NCBI GenBank assembly: GCA_907164885.2
Contig: OU015493.1
Span: 52,701,496 to 52,765,495 of the forward strand
Direction of reading: 5' to 3'
Length of the DNA: 64,000 nt
Source: Dolomedes plantarius
Taxonomy: Eukaryota; Arthropoda; Arachnida; Araneae; Dolomedidae
Under the pieces are notes generated by a model. That model ran no database searches and was not told where the DNA came from. It saw nothing but the letters and a program-made list of their open reading frames with translations. The position numbers and the translations under genes were made by a program. Position 1 is the stretch's first letter. The number at the start of each line of letters is the position of its first letter. Below, in pieces: positions 1-12,272 of the stretch.

Positions 1-1360
1 ATAAAAGAATCTCACTTAGAAATTGTCAAAGCTGTACGAAATAGTGAGAAAATGATTTCCAAGCAAAATAAATAATTACACATGGAAACATTTTTAAAAA
101 TTTTAATTTCTCATTTTAAACATGCAGAAATTTTCAAAATGTACATAATTCGATACTACTCGTTGTAGCCCAAAACACACATATTCTTGTGATGAACTGG
201 TCCATAATCACTTTCATGACTTGAAGATATTAGAGTTAATTCATTTTTGTTACCATGTAGTCGGTGATAAGTTTTTGTGACGACGGTCAGTTGATCAGCT
301 GCTTGTAAACATCGCGATAGCCATATATATATGATTGAAGCTCTTTTTGGAATTTCAAACTTCTTTTGGAATTGTTATCTGTTTGACTGTACTTGAATGT
401 GCCAGATGGAGCCCAATATAGCAACAAGGCTAAGTTAAATCCCAGTCTGCTGCGGATCGACCCTTTATTTTGCAAGATGGGATAGCCATTTACTAAATGG
501 TTTGGTTTAACTACTTTAAACAAAAATTTTGATTTTTAATTTCAGTCCATTCTTTGATTAATTAGGTTTTGTAACTTTTATTCAAATGTTGGTGATCATG
601 TTAAATCTTCCTTTTTTGTTTTAAGTTTATGGTTCCATTTCCCTGAAATTTTAAATGAGTTATGTCTCTTAATAATCATTATTTATTGATTTCTTCCATA
701 AAAAAAACTGAAGTAAACTTGTAGACCAATTGAACATATTAGTGTGCTGTGTATTCTGTGGATATTTTTGATTTGGTTTTATGCGAGTTCTGTATATTAA
801 AGTAAATTCTATAAGAAAATATTTGGACGTTAAATGTGGGATTAAGTTGTTCCTTACTTGAAAGAGAATATGGCTAATTTTTATTCTTCTGCAATCGACA
901 CTTAATGATAGATTTTTTTTCTTCTCTGATTAAAAAAAAAATGCCGAAGTTGTGCTATTTTTGATACTACTTCTAAGCACTCATACTGCAGTGAAAAAAA
1001 AATTATAGTCGATACATAAACAAAAAAGAACCAGCATACTTAAAGATGTATGATATATCCTAAATTGATTTCAAGGTATTGTATCCTTGTAATGTAATTT
1101 TTGTCATTATTTCTTGACCATAAGAAGAAAAAAATTTTTTAGAGGTGAATAAAACTCTAAATAATGATAGAGTATATCAAAAAAACTTAAAAGGTGTAAA
1201 AAATTACAAGGTTTAAAACTTTTTTTTAAATGACCTCTTTAAGTAAGTAATCAATCAAAACCTGTGTAAAGTTATTCCACATATTCACAACTAAATAAAT
1301 TAGTACTAAATGATAACTTAAATGCATGTGATATAACTGACTGTGGCTTGGTATTTGCAG
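1..1360. other. Upstream intron sequence of ESCO
   Basis: This AT-rich stretch ends at the acceptor of the first visible ESCO exon and is presumably intron. I see no exon with family similarity in it. A 78-codon frame on the - strand at 287-523 resembles nothing I know. Confidence 0.5.
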
Positions 1361-1548
1361 GCTTTTCAAGTTTTATTAGCTGATAATAAATCAACACCAA
1401 CAAGTGTTCCTCAAGAAAATATTGAGAGAGTTGACAACTGGTGTTCTAGCTCTAAAGCAGTTCCAGCCATTTGTGGTGTTAATCGTATCTGGGTGGCTCA
1501 TAATTTTCGGCGACACAAGGTGGCTTCTCGATTGGTGGATTGTTTAAG
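1361..1548 (+). CDS. ESCO: ESCO penultimate exon
   Basis: The exon is 188 nt, starts in phase 0 after TTTGCAG and leaves two bases (AG) for the next exon. It encodes the start of the ESCO acetyl-CoA binding region, beginning AFQVL and containing CGVNRIWV. The open frame runs a little into both introns, but the splice sites and family similarity fix the borders. Confidence 0.88.
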
Positions 1549-2392
1549 GTATAATAATTTTTAGTTCATATACAATTAAAGGGATTCTTCTCTTGTTATG
1601 CTGGAAAATTCATGTGCAAAAAATCTAAATGAATTGCAAAACAATATTAATTGCAAAAAATTCTCAAACTTTGGGAAATTAAAAAAACATTTTAGTGACT
1701 AACACTGGATTTCTGCATAGAGAGATAAGAAAATTTTTGATTAAAATTTTATCAATTTTCTAAGAGTAAATTCATGTTATAAAGCAAAATGCTGAAAGGT
1801 TTTGTTTATATAAATTATATCACTCTTTAAAAAGTCCATGAATTCAGTATGAAATTATATATTTTCTCAGTGTCCTTCCCCCCCCCCCCCCCTCTATCAG
1901 CCTCTAACATTTAGTTATGTGAATATGCATGCTTTTCTTCCAGTATTATGTATTGCTGAACTTAAAAATATTATGCATAGTATATGTATTTGAACATACA
2001 TGCATTTATGTATGCATAATATTAGGTGCTTCTTCTCTTGAGATGTACTCTAAAATTGCTTGTTTTTCAAATTTAATGTGACTATTCCCCACACCTATAT
2101 CATAAAGGTCTTAGTTGAATTAACTAATTCAAGATACAATACCAGTATTAAAATAAAATAATGATGCGTTTAAAATCTGATGTTTGTCAATGTATAATTT
2201 TTTTTTATTTTAAGAATAAAATGTGTGTAACAATATCTAATGTGTTATACATTAATATTTATTTATAGGTGTCATTTTATCCATGGTCATGTGATTGGCA
2301 TTCGAGAGATTGCCTTCACAGATCCTTCTCCTGATGGTCGACAATTTGCCACATCCTATACAGGAACTGCCAACTTTCTTGTGTATAAATAA
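1361..2392 (+). CDS. ESCO: ESCO/Eco1-type cohesin N-acetyltransferase, last two exons (partial gene)
   Basis: This is the C-terminal part of the acetyltransferase that modifies the SMC3 cohesin subunit in S phase to establish sister-chromatid cohesion. Two exons join cleanly: 1361-1548 (acceptor TTTGCAG, donor G-TATAA after AAG) and 2269-2392 (acceptor TTATAG), split inside an Arg codon. About 103 residues are visible. They carry the family's CGVNRIWV strand, the RRHKVASRLVD stretch matching the acetyl-CoA binding loop and helix of GNAT enzymes, the segment EIAFTDPSPDGRQFA and the terminal NFLVYK typical of the end of ESCO1/ESCO2 proteins. The N-terminal zinc finger and the rest of the catalytic domain must lie before position 1. 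ESCO1 and ESCO2 cannot be told apart here; most arthropods have one or two members. Hakai lies downstream in the convergent orientation. Confidence 0.9.
1879..1892 (+). repeat. Poly-C tract in ESCO intron
   Basis: A run of about 14 C lies in the intron between the last two ESCO exons. Similar G/C homopolymers occur near 3461, 26881, 31126, 44160 and 44831, and they are places where assembly length errors are likely. Confidence 0.8.
2269..2392 (+). CDS. ESCO: ESCO last exon with stop codon
   Basis: The exon is 124 nt and completes a split Arg codon, then encodes 40 residues to TAA at 2390-2392. The reading frame is fixed by the DPSPDGRQFA motif, the conserved ESCO segment near the C-terminus. 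An ATG-started open frame at 2295-2492 in another phase covers the same DNA and is a shadow. Confidence 0.88.
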
Positions 2393-2585
2393 TTTTGCAC
2401 TTATGAAGAAGAATACATTTCTTGGAGTTTATGTTCTAATATTAGTTTCAAATTCCAGCTGTGAGAGGCTTCTTTTTTTTCAATGTAATTGACACAAAAT
2501 TTTGGTTTTAAAGTGTTTTATACGAAAGAGTTTTGTAGATTAAGTCTGTATTTATGTTTATAGAGCCCTGAAGTGTGATTTGTAA

Positions 2586-2591
2586 AATAAA
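2586..2591 (+). terminator. Candidate poly(A) signal of ESCO
   Basis: An AATAAA hexamer lies about 195 nt after the ESCO stop codon and would give a short 3' UTR. AATAAA is common by chance in DNA this AT-rich, so this is only the nearest plausible signal. Confidence 0.4.
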
Positions 2592-3137
2592 ATATTTACT
2601 TTTAGATAAGTTGATTTCTTTTATGATTGAGAGAGATAGAATATTTGTAATTGGTGGTTTTACTTCTACAAGAAATTGTCTCGACATGGTTTATACAGAG
2701 CTAAAAATCTTAAAGAACCATAAAACTTTCAAAATAAACGACACTACAACTTTCTTACATAACATCTTGCTAGCTAGATTCCTTTTTTCCAAAATGTATA
2801 ATCTGATTTCTGGAACCCTTCAGAATGGAGCATTTTTGTTAGATCACATTTCTATGGAGTGTAAGGCATTTTTAAAGATCTTGGTAAATTTATATCCCTT
2901 TGACTAAGAGTGAAACACAAAAAATTGGGACTGAAGGAAATTTTAAATATTTTGAATTAAAATGAGAAATCTGCTGTTATTTTGTAAGAATTTATAATCT
3001 TTGAAGAGATGGTATATTTTTTATAGTAACTGTAAAATCTTTGTTGTCCTCTAATATCTTCTAAATTTTATTTTCCAATATTAAGGTTAAATCATGTTTT
3101 ATTCCTTTTTTTTTTCTTCTTCTAGAGACTGCTACAT

Positions 3138-3447
3138 TTAAGGCTGCTGTGTACTTAACCCTATTGGATTTTCTCAATGTTAACCTATGGAGAAAATTTG
3201 TCCAAGGGTTGCAGACTTTGATTTAAAGATTTTTTTTTAATTGTACTCCATAATAGAAAAGAAATTTTACACCTTGGAGTATTTTTCGTTTTTCAAAAAA
3301 AATGTAAATATTTTTAAATTTAAATTATTCGGGGGAAATCTGGTATAGTATGTTTTAAATGCTCATTAATTCCTTTGGTGAATGAAATTTATAAAATGAA
3401 TCCTGTTGCAAGGTGCAGAAAAGTTCAGGCTATCTGAAAAAATATTC
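3138..3447 (+). mobile_element. Truncated copy of a TTAA-flanked MITE
   Basis: The sequence starting GGCTGCTGTGTAC directly after a TTAA at 3138-3141 matches, with scattered differences, the left two-thirds of the complete element at 30912-31347. The shared part includes CCTATTGGATT, the G homopolymer, CTCATTAATTCCTTTGGTG and TGCAGAAAAGTTCAGG. The right inverted repeat is missing here, so the copy is truncated or diverged after about 3447. Confidence 0.7.
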
Positions 3448-5862
3448 TCGTCTGTTTGGGGGGGGGGGGGGGATTAGTGATAACTATGACAGAACTGTTC
3501 ATCCCAATGAGGGGTACCACTCCCCACTTAGAGCCCTGTGAGGTCAACCCCTTTTAATGAAGGGTCAAAGGATAGTTCCTTTTCCCACACTTTCAGCCCT
3601 TCTGAAGAATGACACTCTAATGCAAGTCAATTGAGTTCATATTTGACATACTCTTTAAACGCTATGTTAGTCTCATTTGTAAATGCCATACATATTGATT
3701 TCATATTCAAGCAGCATTGTTAATAACTATATTTAGACAAAGACAGGAACATGGGACAAAAGAAAAAAAGCCCTAGGATTAATCTGTAAAGTTTTTGACT
3801 GGATATCAGAAATGGCTCCCTTCATGTTAGCCTTGTTGTTATATCCCAGCCATCTCAAATTTTTTACAGATTACCAAAATTGTTCTAGTTCCTTTAATAT
3901 CATGTCAGACCTGCTCCTGTGATATCTACAGTCGGTAAAAATCCCAAATGCTTTCTTAGTTCATAGGTATTATGTGGTTGTGTTTTTCCTGCAGAATTTG
4001 TTAATTAATGGCACACACTATTCTCTTAAAATTTGTCTTCATAAGTATATTCAGATAGCTGACTATTGTCCTACCTACATTCCTTTTTTATTCTATCGGG
4101 TTTTGTGCCCTAATTTTTTTGTTAAAAACTTGTTTAATGCAGTAACTTGCCTTTTTTTTCTTGTAATCTATTCAACCTTGTGTTTAAATTTTCAAAACCA
4201 GTTAATTTTTGTTCCGGAGGCATGACAATTGGCTACAGAAATTTTATATATTTTTTAAATTTAGCCAGTACAAATTTTAATATTTTATGTAATAATATGC
4301 AATTACTTTTTTTTACGTGATAACAAATAATTTACCTCATATAAAGAACACTTTTTAAACCCAATAAACTAATCCTCACTGCAAAAACATTAATTAAAAA
4401 AATATGCAACTTGATGTTAGCAGCTAGTGACAACTAAATCACTGAAATGAATTCCTTAAAGTGGAGTCTAATTTTGTTTGTAGTCAGTAATGTTCATCGC
4501 TCATCTTTTTCTGACTGTGGCCACCTTTTGACTTTTTTTTCCCCTGTAGTCCTCCTATCGTATGGGAAAGCAATGTAGCTCTATTAAAACATTTTATTTC
4601 CAGGACATTGTATTTTGTATAAATTATAAAAAACCATCTCATGAAAGTTAATACTTTAAGAATTTCTCAAGTCAGTGTAACCTTTACACTTGAAAACTAA
4701 TATAATATTTTTTACATACGGTTCTACTAGTGTGAGGGATAACAGAAGATAACTCTGTCCATTATGTTAGGGCAATTCCATGTTTGCCTAAATAACTCAT
4801 CCAACTGAAATTGAAATTAGAATTCAAAATCTCTGCAATATCACCCCAAATTTACTGGAATCCTCTAAGCAATTCCTTAAAGATTTGAGGTTTTCTGAGA
4901 TTATTTCTTTTAAACCTAATTTCTCGTTAATAAAAATTAAGACTAAAAAAAGATATTTCATAGGTAAATGCTTTTCAACACATGCTATTTGAATTTTGTC
5001 AAAATATCAGTATACATGCATTCAACATTTTTGTTGAAAAAAACTATTTTGAAGCAGTTGGCACTTTGAATCCATTACATCTATTGAATGATGAATGTAA
5101 GCAGATGTAACAAGTTATTTAGGAAAGATATTAACTGTCAGTTTTACTATTCTGTGTTTAAACAGAAAAGTAATGTTATAAATAATATTTGTAGACAAAG
5201 CAGTGTCCAATAATATCAATAATTAGCTAAACTTTACTTGAGTTAACCGAAAAAGATAAGTGGTGGCAAAGAGCAAAAACACATAAAATATAACATTTGT
5301 GATTGACATCAACCACAAATGTTATATAATCAATATTAGTGCAAATTAGATGCACTAATATTACACAAATGGTCAGAAGTAATTATATTTGTGTAGTTAT
5401 TAGTATAACTATCATACTTCATAGAATTTGAATCCCGTAAACACCACTGAAAGCAATAACAAGTTTACAAGGATGTAACATGCACCTAAAATCCAAAATG
5501 TAATCATAATAAATAGAAATTAAACTAAAAATTGTAATAGCAGTTTTCAATTTTGCCATAAACTTTTCTAGTTTTGACGCTAAAATAAGTTTAAGTTAGG
5601 AAAACAATTGAAAAAGTAGTTGCATATGGGCAAAAATAGACGCCATTAAATAATTTTATTAGTAGTAAAATTAAGAGTTCAATATTAAGGTAATTGTAAA
5701 AGCTCAGAACAAGTTTACGTTTAGTCAAAAAATTCAAATTAAAGAGAAGTTAAGAATTTATTACAGACTGTCTAAATAGAAAATTTGTTGGTCAGTTTAT
5801 AAATATTTTTGAAAATTCTTGTATAAATAGTATCACTAATCATTTCTAAAACTTTCCTTCAT
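3448..5862. other. Intergenic AT-rich DNA
   Basis: No gene is recognisable. The only structured part is a run of hairpins at 5288-5397, listed separately. Confidence 0.5.
5288..5397. repeat. Cluster of three short hairpins
   Basis: Three inverted repeats follow one another: 5288-5301 with 5314-5327 (14 bp perfect stem), 5332-5343 with 5351-5362 (12 bp perfect stem), and a 9-bp pair ACACAAAT/ATTTGTGT spanning about 5363-5397. The first and third stems share the ACAAAT/ATTTGT core. No coding or tRNA-like features accompany them. Confidence 0.7.
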
Positions 5863-6220
5863 AGTAGGGGAGCATATGTCGAAAAAATGAGCTCCGTGGC
5901 GGTATTAATGATGGGAACATGGGTGGATATTTTTTTCATCAGAAACTACCTGTAGATGAATAATTTCCATGGTGTCACTCTTTGGTGTGTGGCGTATAGT
6001 AGCAATGACGTCATCAAGATGGCTGCCATGGAATTAAAAAAATCCACTTTATTTCGGTTATTTATTGGCCGATTTTCTTTTGTAATACCTCATATTGAAG
6101 ATAAATAAAATGTCTAGATGACAGGTGCAGAATCAAGGACGACGGAGTCATCACAGAGCACAAAAGGGAGAGAGCGCGTCCTGTGAAGAAGATGGTTGGC
6201 TCGCGGTTGGGACCTGTGTG
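5863..6220 (+). repeat. Left terminal inverted repeat of the 3.8-kb transposon
   Basis: It pairs with 9311-9656. It holds long stretches such as GGCGGTATTAATGATGGGAA and TGACGTCATCAAGATGGC that are identical in the other end. Confidence 0.85.
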
Positions 6221-8428
6221 TGATTCTTAGAAAAGAGAGGAAGAGCCCCCCAAAATGTGCCAATAGCATGTAGTAAGGCCATACATATGTGTAACTCTCC
6301 AGGTCGTAGCACAAAGCGATCTCGAAGATTCTGTTGAGCCATGATAAGTTGCTGCACAGGACGGTAAAGACCCAAATCTAATGGAACAACACATTTTGAA
6401 TCTACTCCACACACATATATAGACAATTTTTCAAAGTACGTCTAGAAAGTCAATTGTATGGAACGATTTGTTGGAGTAGCTGGTATGATTGGTAGAGCAC
6501 ATATGTGAGTGATTGGTTTTTGGCCTTTTAACAGCTTTGCATTAAAGGCAGTCCAAGTTGGATCAGATGCTGGATTATAACTACTTTCATGATTAGAACT
6601 TGAAGGTCGATTTCCGGAACTATCGGATATTTCTTCTGTATCACGTATTATTTTGTTTTTGCACAGACACCACGCTAAATCTTCTACATTATGTAGTTTT
6701 AAACGCTGAATTTTATATATATATATATATATATCAGATTTCTTAAAAGCAAAACTGTTAGGCTTTAAGAGTTTTGGCCCATTGTAGTAAATAAAGTTTC
6801 ATGTATCTGGATCGTTTCTGTAGCGAACGATTGGGTACCTGTATTTCAGCATCAGACAGATAACCCTGTCTATTGCTCAGATCCCTGTCAGTTCAGATTG
6901 CAATTCACCTTCGTTATATTCTTGATAAGAAGTTATCACAGTTGCGTGAAGGGTTCCTCGTCCATCAGGCGTGTCTCCAAGGAAGTCTAAATTATCTGCT
7001 GTACAAAAGATAAATCTCCCTTTCACAATATCGGGTGGGACATACAATCCGTCATTGTCTTCCATATGGTCCAGAACTTCATTGGCTATAGCAGTCTCAA
7101 GGCAGAAAACTTTATTATAATCAATCGAGTAACCCGAACCATTCATGAGCTGAACCAAGAATTTTCTGCGAGTTTTACTATGTATCGTTAGGCCAACAGC
7201 AACTTCTAGAGGAAGGTCCCATGAGTGTCTGTGTTTAACTAACGCTGTGCTACTATAAACGGTTTGTCTTTCAGTTTGGCACTCATACATAAGAGTTTGT
7301 GACCCCTTTGGCTCTAATGCTTGTTATCAATCTGCAAACTTTCCATTTGTTTTGTTCCCTCCAATATACCATTTGAAAAAGTATTTATGATTTTTTTCTT
7401 CGTTATAGAACTTGTAAACTTCCATTTCTCCTCTGTCAGTATGGTTTTACGTAATAATTTAGCTGCTTGATACAGAACTTCCATACTCGCATTCATATCA
7501 GAATTGGATTCCACCCGCGACAACAAAATATCATTGACAAATTTCAAAGAAATACGCTGTGATTGATTTTTGGAGATAGGGTCGTTAAATACTACATTCA
7601 TGTAAAATAATTCATGCTCAATAAGTATTTTAAGAGATTTTCTTGACAACATGTCTTGCCGTTTAACACCATTCCAGTGACAGATATCTCTATAGTGTCT
7701 CTCAGGATCTGCCACCGTGACAACATTACCTTCCAAAAAAGAATCTAGCAAACGATCTGGATTCTACTTGACTAATACATTCCAGCAAGTTAGGTGTTGT
7801 TTCAACTTCATCAGTACTTCGCAATGACGTTTTTTGTGCAACATTCTTTGTGGTATGCTTCATCATATGCATGTACATCTTCTGGATTAATGAATCCACT
7901 CAGTTTTAACTTCCAATTGCTATTTTCACTTCGCTAGAGAGCATCAGATCCTCTGACCTACCTTTTTGATGGAAGCGGTATATAATGGATGTCTCCTAGC
8001 TTCAAGTCTATCGAAAAAGAAGCAGGCATTTTTATGTAGTTTTGGCCTCTTGTACACGGGTGGACCTTATTGCACACCGAGCCTGGGGAAGCTATTTCAA
8101 TTTCCGCTTGTTGCTTTTTATACCTGGCCTGTAGTCTATCAATGTTAGCTTTGTGCATGCATTTCTTGTGACAAGTTAAATGCCACCGGGCATTTAGCTG
8201 GGTGATTCCTTCCACTGTAAATTTTCGAGCGTATTCTTCGAGGTGTTAATAATCACTGCCTTTACACTTGTTTCGAACTCTCACTGCATCAAACAGTTTG
8301 TGCTGAGTACTTGACGTTTTAACCAAATCCTCATTTAATAGATGTTGGCACAATATACACAATTCAAAGTCTATGTCCTTCACTCGCTTTCGCTTAGACG
8401 GCAGGTCGAATTTAATTACACCATCCAT
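6151..8428 (-). pseudogene. Decayed transposase-like gene of the long-TIR transposon
   Basis: Five open pieces follow one another on the - strand: 8428-8246 (N-terminus, MDGVIKFDLPSKRKR and a CILC motif), 8215-7958 (ARWHLTCHKKCMHKANIDRL, His/Cys-rich and possibly zinc-binding, then a possible coiled helix), 7751-7314, 7290-6877 (contains YVPPDIVKGRF and DTPDGRGTLHAT) and 6426-6151 (contains FVLRPGELHICMALLHAIG). They lie in different frames or are separated by stops, so the gene is dead as written. I have an impression that similar motifs occur in lineage-specific uncharacterised proteins of marine invertebrates and arthropods, but I cannot name a family. Its position between two matching TIRs makes a transposase the natural reading. 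The acidic catalytic residues are not obvious. Confidence 0.6.
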
Positions 8429-9310
8429 ATTTTAAGTTAAAATTTACCACTTGAAACCAAAAAAAATATAGGCAATCTTGAACCGAACACAAGTTGTACT
8501 GTCTTTCGTTCAACAACAACTGTTCTACAGGCACTCATGTATTATGTGTAGATCACAATTCATGCATTTATAACTCATGCCTTTGTAACTTTATATTGGT
8601 GAAATTTTTATATTTTTTCTTATTTTTGTATATCTCACCTGCCATTTTGTGAAGTGTATAAATCATTAACTTGTCCTTTTTGCAAACAAAATCATCATCG
8701 AATTTTGCTATACTGTGTAACATTTTTTTAATAACATGCTGTTGCATTTTTCTATGATTCGTTAAGTTTTTTTTAATGCTCTAGGGCAGCGGTGGGCAGA
8801 CTTTTCCAAGGTACGGGCTACTTCTAATTTTGTCAAGGTGTTGCAGTCCACACAGTGACGTAGGTGTGGTGAGCTAAAAAAGGTCCACAATATTTGTTTT
8901 AACTTAATAATAAACGCGGAATATGTACTTACCTACATAACTACAAGAAAAACTTACTCTTTTAAAACCGCGTTTAAAGGAAATCGCGTCGGTGTTCCAA
9001 AAATGTTTCTTTTAGTATGCGCGTCTTAGGTCTTAGTAAAGGCGGTCACCCCAAAATGTCTTGGTGGTCCACCGGTCGATCGCACCTATTTAAGTTGTTT
9101 TGTAATTATTTTGTTACCATTTTTCCATGTGTTTTGAATGCACTTTCTATATATAATTTACAAGGGTGATTTTTTTTTCTTTGTTTTTTCAATGGCTGGC
9201 CAGCCGACATGAAGTGTTTTGTCTTTATGTATAATGTTAATTTAATTACAAGCACAAAAGTTTTTTATCCTTCATGGAGGGTCTCCAATGTAACTTTGAC
9301 CTAGCATAAC

Positions 9311-9656
9311 ACAGGTTCCAACCGCGAGCCAACCATCTTCTTCAGAGGACGCGCTTTCTCCCTTTTGTGCTCTATGACAACTCCGTCTCCCCTGATTCTG
9401 CATCTGTCATCTAGACATTTTATTTATCTTCAATATGAGGTATTAGAAAAGAAAATCGGCCGATAAATAACCGAAATAAAGTGGATTTTTTTTAATTCCA
9501 TGGCGGCCATCTTGATGACGTCATTACTGCTATACGCCACACACCAAAGAGTGACACCATGGAAATTATTCATCTACAGGTAGTTTCTGATGAAAAAAAT
9601 ATCCACCCATGTTCCCATCATTAATACCGCCACGGGACTACATATGCTCCCCTACT
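9311..9656 (-). repeat. Right terminal inverted repeat of the 3.8-kb transposon
   Basis: This is the inverted copy of 5863-6220, ending CATATGCTCCCCTACT. The few differences from the left copy are mostly single substitutions and short indels. Confidence 0.85.
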
Positions 9657-12272
9657 ATCAAGTTCATCTCAATTATAAGACAAATTAAGAACCGATCATT
9701 GGAGATTTTGAATGTATTGAACACTTTCATAAATACATTTGAAAACTGTTCATAAAGACTATCATAGATTATACACCGTGCCTCAATGCCCGAACTACAT
9801 CAATTAGTTTGAATCTATTTGCCATTAATTATTATTATGAATTTTAAGAAGCAGTGTGTTATGGAGAAAAATGCAAGTTATTAGGCATGTTGAAACAAAA
9901 TTGATTCAATTTAAAATTGTTATATAAGTATAAGTAGTTTGCCCTGCAAACTAGTCTGAAAACATACATTAAAAACAGATGTTGTCGAGTGAAAATGCCC
10001 CATTCCTATCTGATACAAATATGTTTTTAAAAAAATTTTTAAACTCTTCAGTAATATAAAACTATAAAAACAATTAGAAAAATGACTGGTTTTATTTTTA
10101 AATTTAATTTTTTTTTAACAGCAATTTATAGTGTAACATTTATTAAATGCTCATTTAAATTAGTTTTGCATTCCCATTGGAACAAAAGAGCCTGTCAAGT
10201 TCAAATATATATATTTTTTTTAATTTATCAGTAATTTTGTGAAAGGCTGTCTAAATTTTACTTTTATACAAAACCGGACTGATCGTAGGCTGCGACTAGA
10301 GTCTGGTAAAAACTTCTGATCAGCCTGTAACCAGGCTGGCTTTGAATTTTCATCCGGTGCTGGCCGCTACTAGATATTCTCAAACGTCGAGGGTCTTATC
10401 AGGAAAGGGGAGATGCTCGGAGCATCTTCGCCCTCTATGGCGAGAGAGTCATTACAATCCTTCAAATGCCATTTCTGAAGGGGATGGAATTCTCCAACTG
10501 TCAACTTTACTCCTCCCACCACAAGAGATGGAAACAAGCAGAGGTCTGAACAAATCTACAGATTACAATCTTTCATTTAAGACCAAAATGGAGTAAATTG
10601 ATGCAGTAGTTTTCTCTCACGGAGTGCCCAAAAAGTCGGCTTAGCAACTTAAATATATAGATGTTACCTAAAAGAGAATTAGTTTTAATACTTTTGGTGA
10701 GAGTGTACTAATAAAAACATGAAATTTTGGGTTTTTTTGCCAAATTTGTCATAATTCCATATTGTGTTTACAAAGGTGCAATTTTGTCCCAGTAAAAAAT
10801 TGTTTTGGAGCAACTTAGCACATATATATCAGAAATTAGGGCAGTTGCATTATACTTGTATTCACTAAAATAGAAAACAAAAATATAATAAAGATTGTCT
10901 CACTTTTACCTTTTCTTTCCAAAAATGTGAAAAAGTTGATTTAGCTGCTATTCTCTCTCTCTCTTCTAATAGACTTTTGGATCAAAAGTGTAATCATACT
11001 TTCTCAATTCTAACTTTTTAAGCAAATTCCTCTTTTTACATTTGTTATAAGCAAAATCACATACCTACAGATATTTTAGCATGAGAGAGCATTGGAGAGA
11101 TTTTGGCAAAGAAACTGCAAGGATCTCCTAACTAAGATGAACCTCTGAAGAAAACCAGAAACTGTGGTACTTGAGAATTAACTTCAAAGCTGGAGGCTTT
11201 TTATTGTGTACTTAAGCTTCCATCACTCAAATGTGATAATGAAAATCAAATTAAAGCATTTAATGGTTAATACAATTCTTAATAGAGCTTAGATGAGCTT
11301 TTAAAAACATTTCCAACTTTTACCTAATGTTATTTGTTCCGAGCATCTGAAGCTGAAAATACAAAAGCATTGGTTGATGTATAATTTATAGTTGTAATTC
11401 AACACAATGTAAAGACATTGCATTATATAGTTCCAGTCTTATGTAATGCGAATATTTTTTAAAATTTGCATACTGTACATTAGAGGTCTTGAGTTATACA
11501 ATCATAAAAAAAAAAAAAACTTTGGGGGGTTTCTGTCATGAAAGAGTAGTCACAAATTCAAAGTGAAGCATCAATAAATTTGCTTTTCATTTGAAAATCA
11601 TACATATCTTTACTTAACAGAATATTATTACTCTTATAAATATATTGACATTACTTAATGATACAAAAATCATTTATTTTCAAGACATTTAAGATAAATT
11701 GAAATATTCCCATCAATACATGTAGTCTATAAAAATAAATATTTATCTTATAGAAAAGCAATTTCAAACTCTCAAGTTCAGTCCATTCTATTAGCACCAA
11801 TCTGAAATGGCTTCTCTAAAGCTAGATGCTTCACTTACATTAAAACCTGGCACAAAACAGTACTTTCTGCAAGTTGTGTTACAATAATACCAATGAAGTT
11901 TATCTATACATGACCAGAGGCTCATGCTGAGTTGTTGAGTGGCTTCCGAATGAGTTCAAAATAAAATGATACATTAAAAACACATATATGTTCAAATATA
12001 AGTACATCTAGGTCACATGATTTAAATTGGAAGAAATGAACATTTTATCCTCTTTCCCTTTCTAAACATATATGGGAGGAAAAATCTTCAGTTTTCTAAA
12101 CTTTTTTTAAATGGAAAGCTATTGATATTAATGCATTTACAGCTCAACTAAATCAGCAGTTAATAGATATATGTCCCACAATTCTGAAAATTTTTTCAAA
12201 GAAAAACAATGAAGGCCATCAACACAAAATTTATGAAATAATTTTTATTGAAAAAAGAATATTTTGGGGAAA
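9657..12272. other. Intergenic DNA and Hakai 3' UTR side
   Basis: Mostly AT-rich DNA without a recognised gene, apart from a GC-richer block at about 10270-10600. The Hakai 3' UTR should begin at 12272 and run downwards. An AATAAA on the - strand at 12249-12244 is only 24 nt past the stop, and several more occur further along, so the mRNA end cannot be fixed. Confidence 0.5.
10270..10600 (+). other. GC-richer block with an 84-codon open frame, identity unknown
   Basis: In otherwise AT-rich DNA this block is clearly richer in G and C and holds an open frame at 10342-10596 starting ATG and containing TRYSQTSRVLSGKGRCSEHL and SEGDGILQLSTLLLPPQEME. No signal peptide, domain or poly(A) tail is visible. 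A retroposed fragment or piece of a repeat is more likely than a host gene, because no splice-linked partner exons were found. Confidence 0.3.

Larger units (their letters stand above)
5863..9656. mobile_element. DNA transposon with about 350-bp terminal inverted repeats, family not assigned
   Basis: Sequence from 5863 (AGTAGGGGAGCATATGT) to about 6220 is repeated in inverse orientation at about 9311-9656 with roughly 95% identity judged by eye. A 2-bp duplication is compatible with the ends: the flanks read CATA before GTAGGGG and TATC after CCCCTAC, so TA fits, and AT also fits. The interior encodes a decayed protein on the - strand whose C-terminal end runs into the left TIR. Both TIRs contain TGACGTCAT, a CRE-like octamer. 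Total length is about 3.8 kb. I do not recognise the superfamily from TIR ends or protein. Confidence 0.8.

Noticed and set aside
287..523. 78-codon frame on the - strand in the ESCO intron
   Set aside because: No family similarity and no splice partners seen; could be chance.
2575..2907. 110-codon frame just after ESCO
   Set aside because: Composition is that of AT-rich non-coding DNA, no domain, and it lies at the likely poly(A) site of ESCO.
8783..9090. A second hAT end (CAGCGGTGGGCAGAC after CTCTAGGG) inside the long-TIR transposon
   Set aside because: The left end looks right for a hAT, but no matching right end or second CTCTAGGG was found, so it is not listed as an element.
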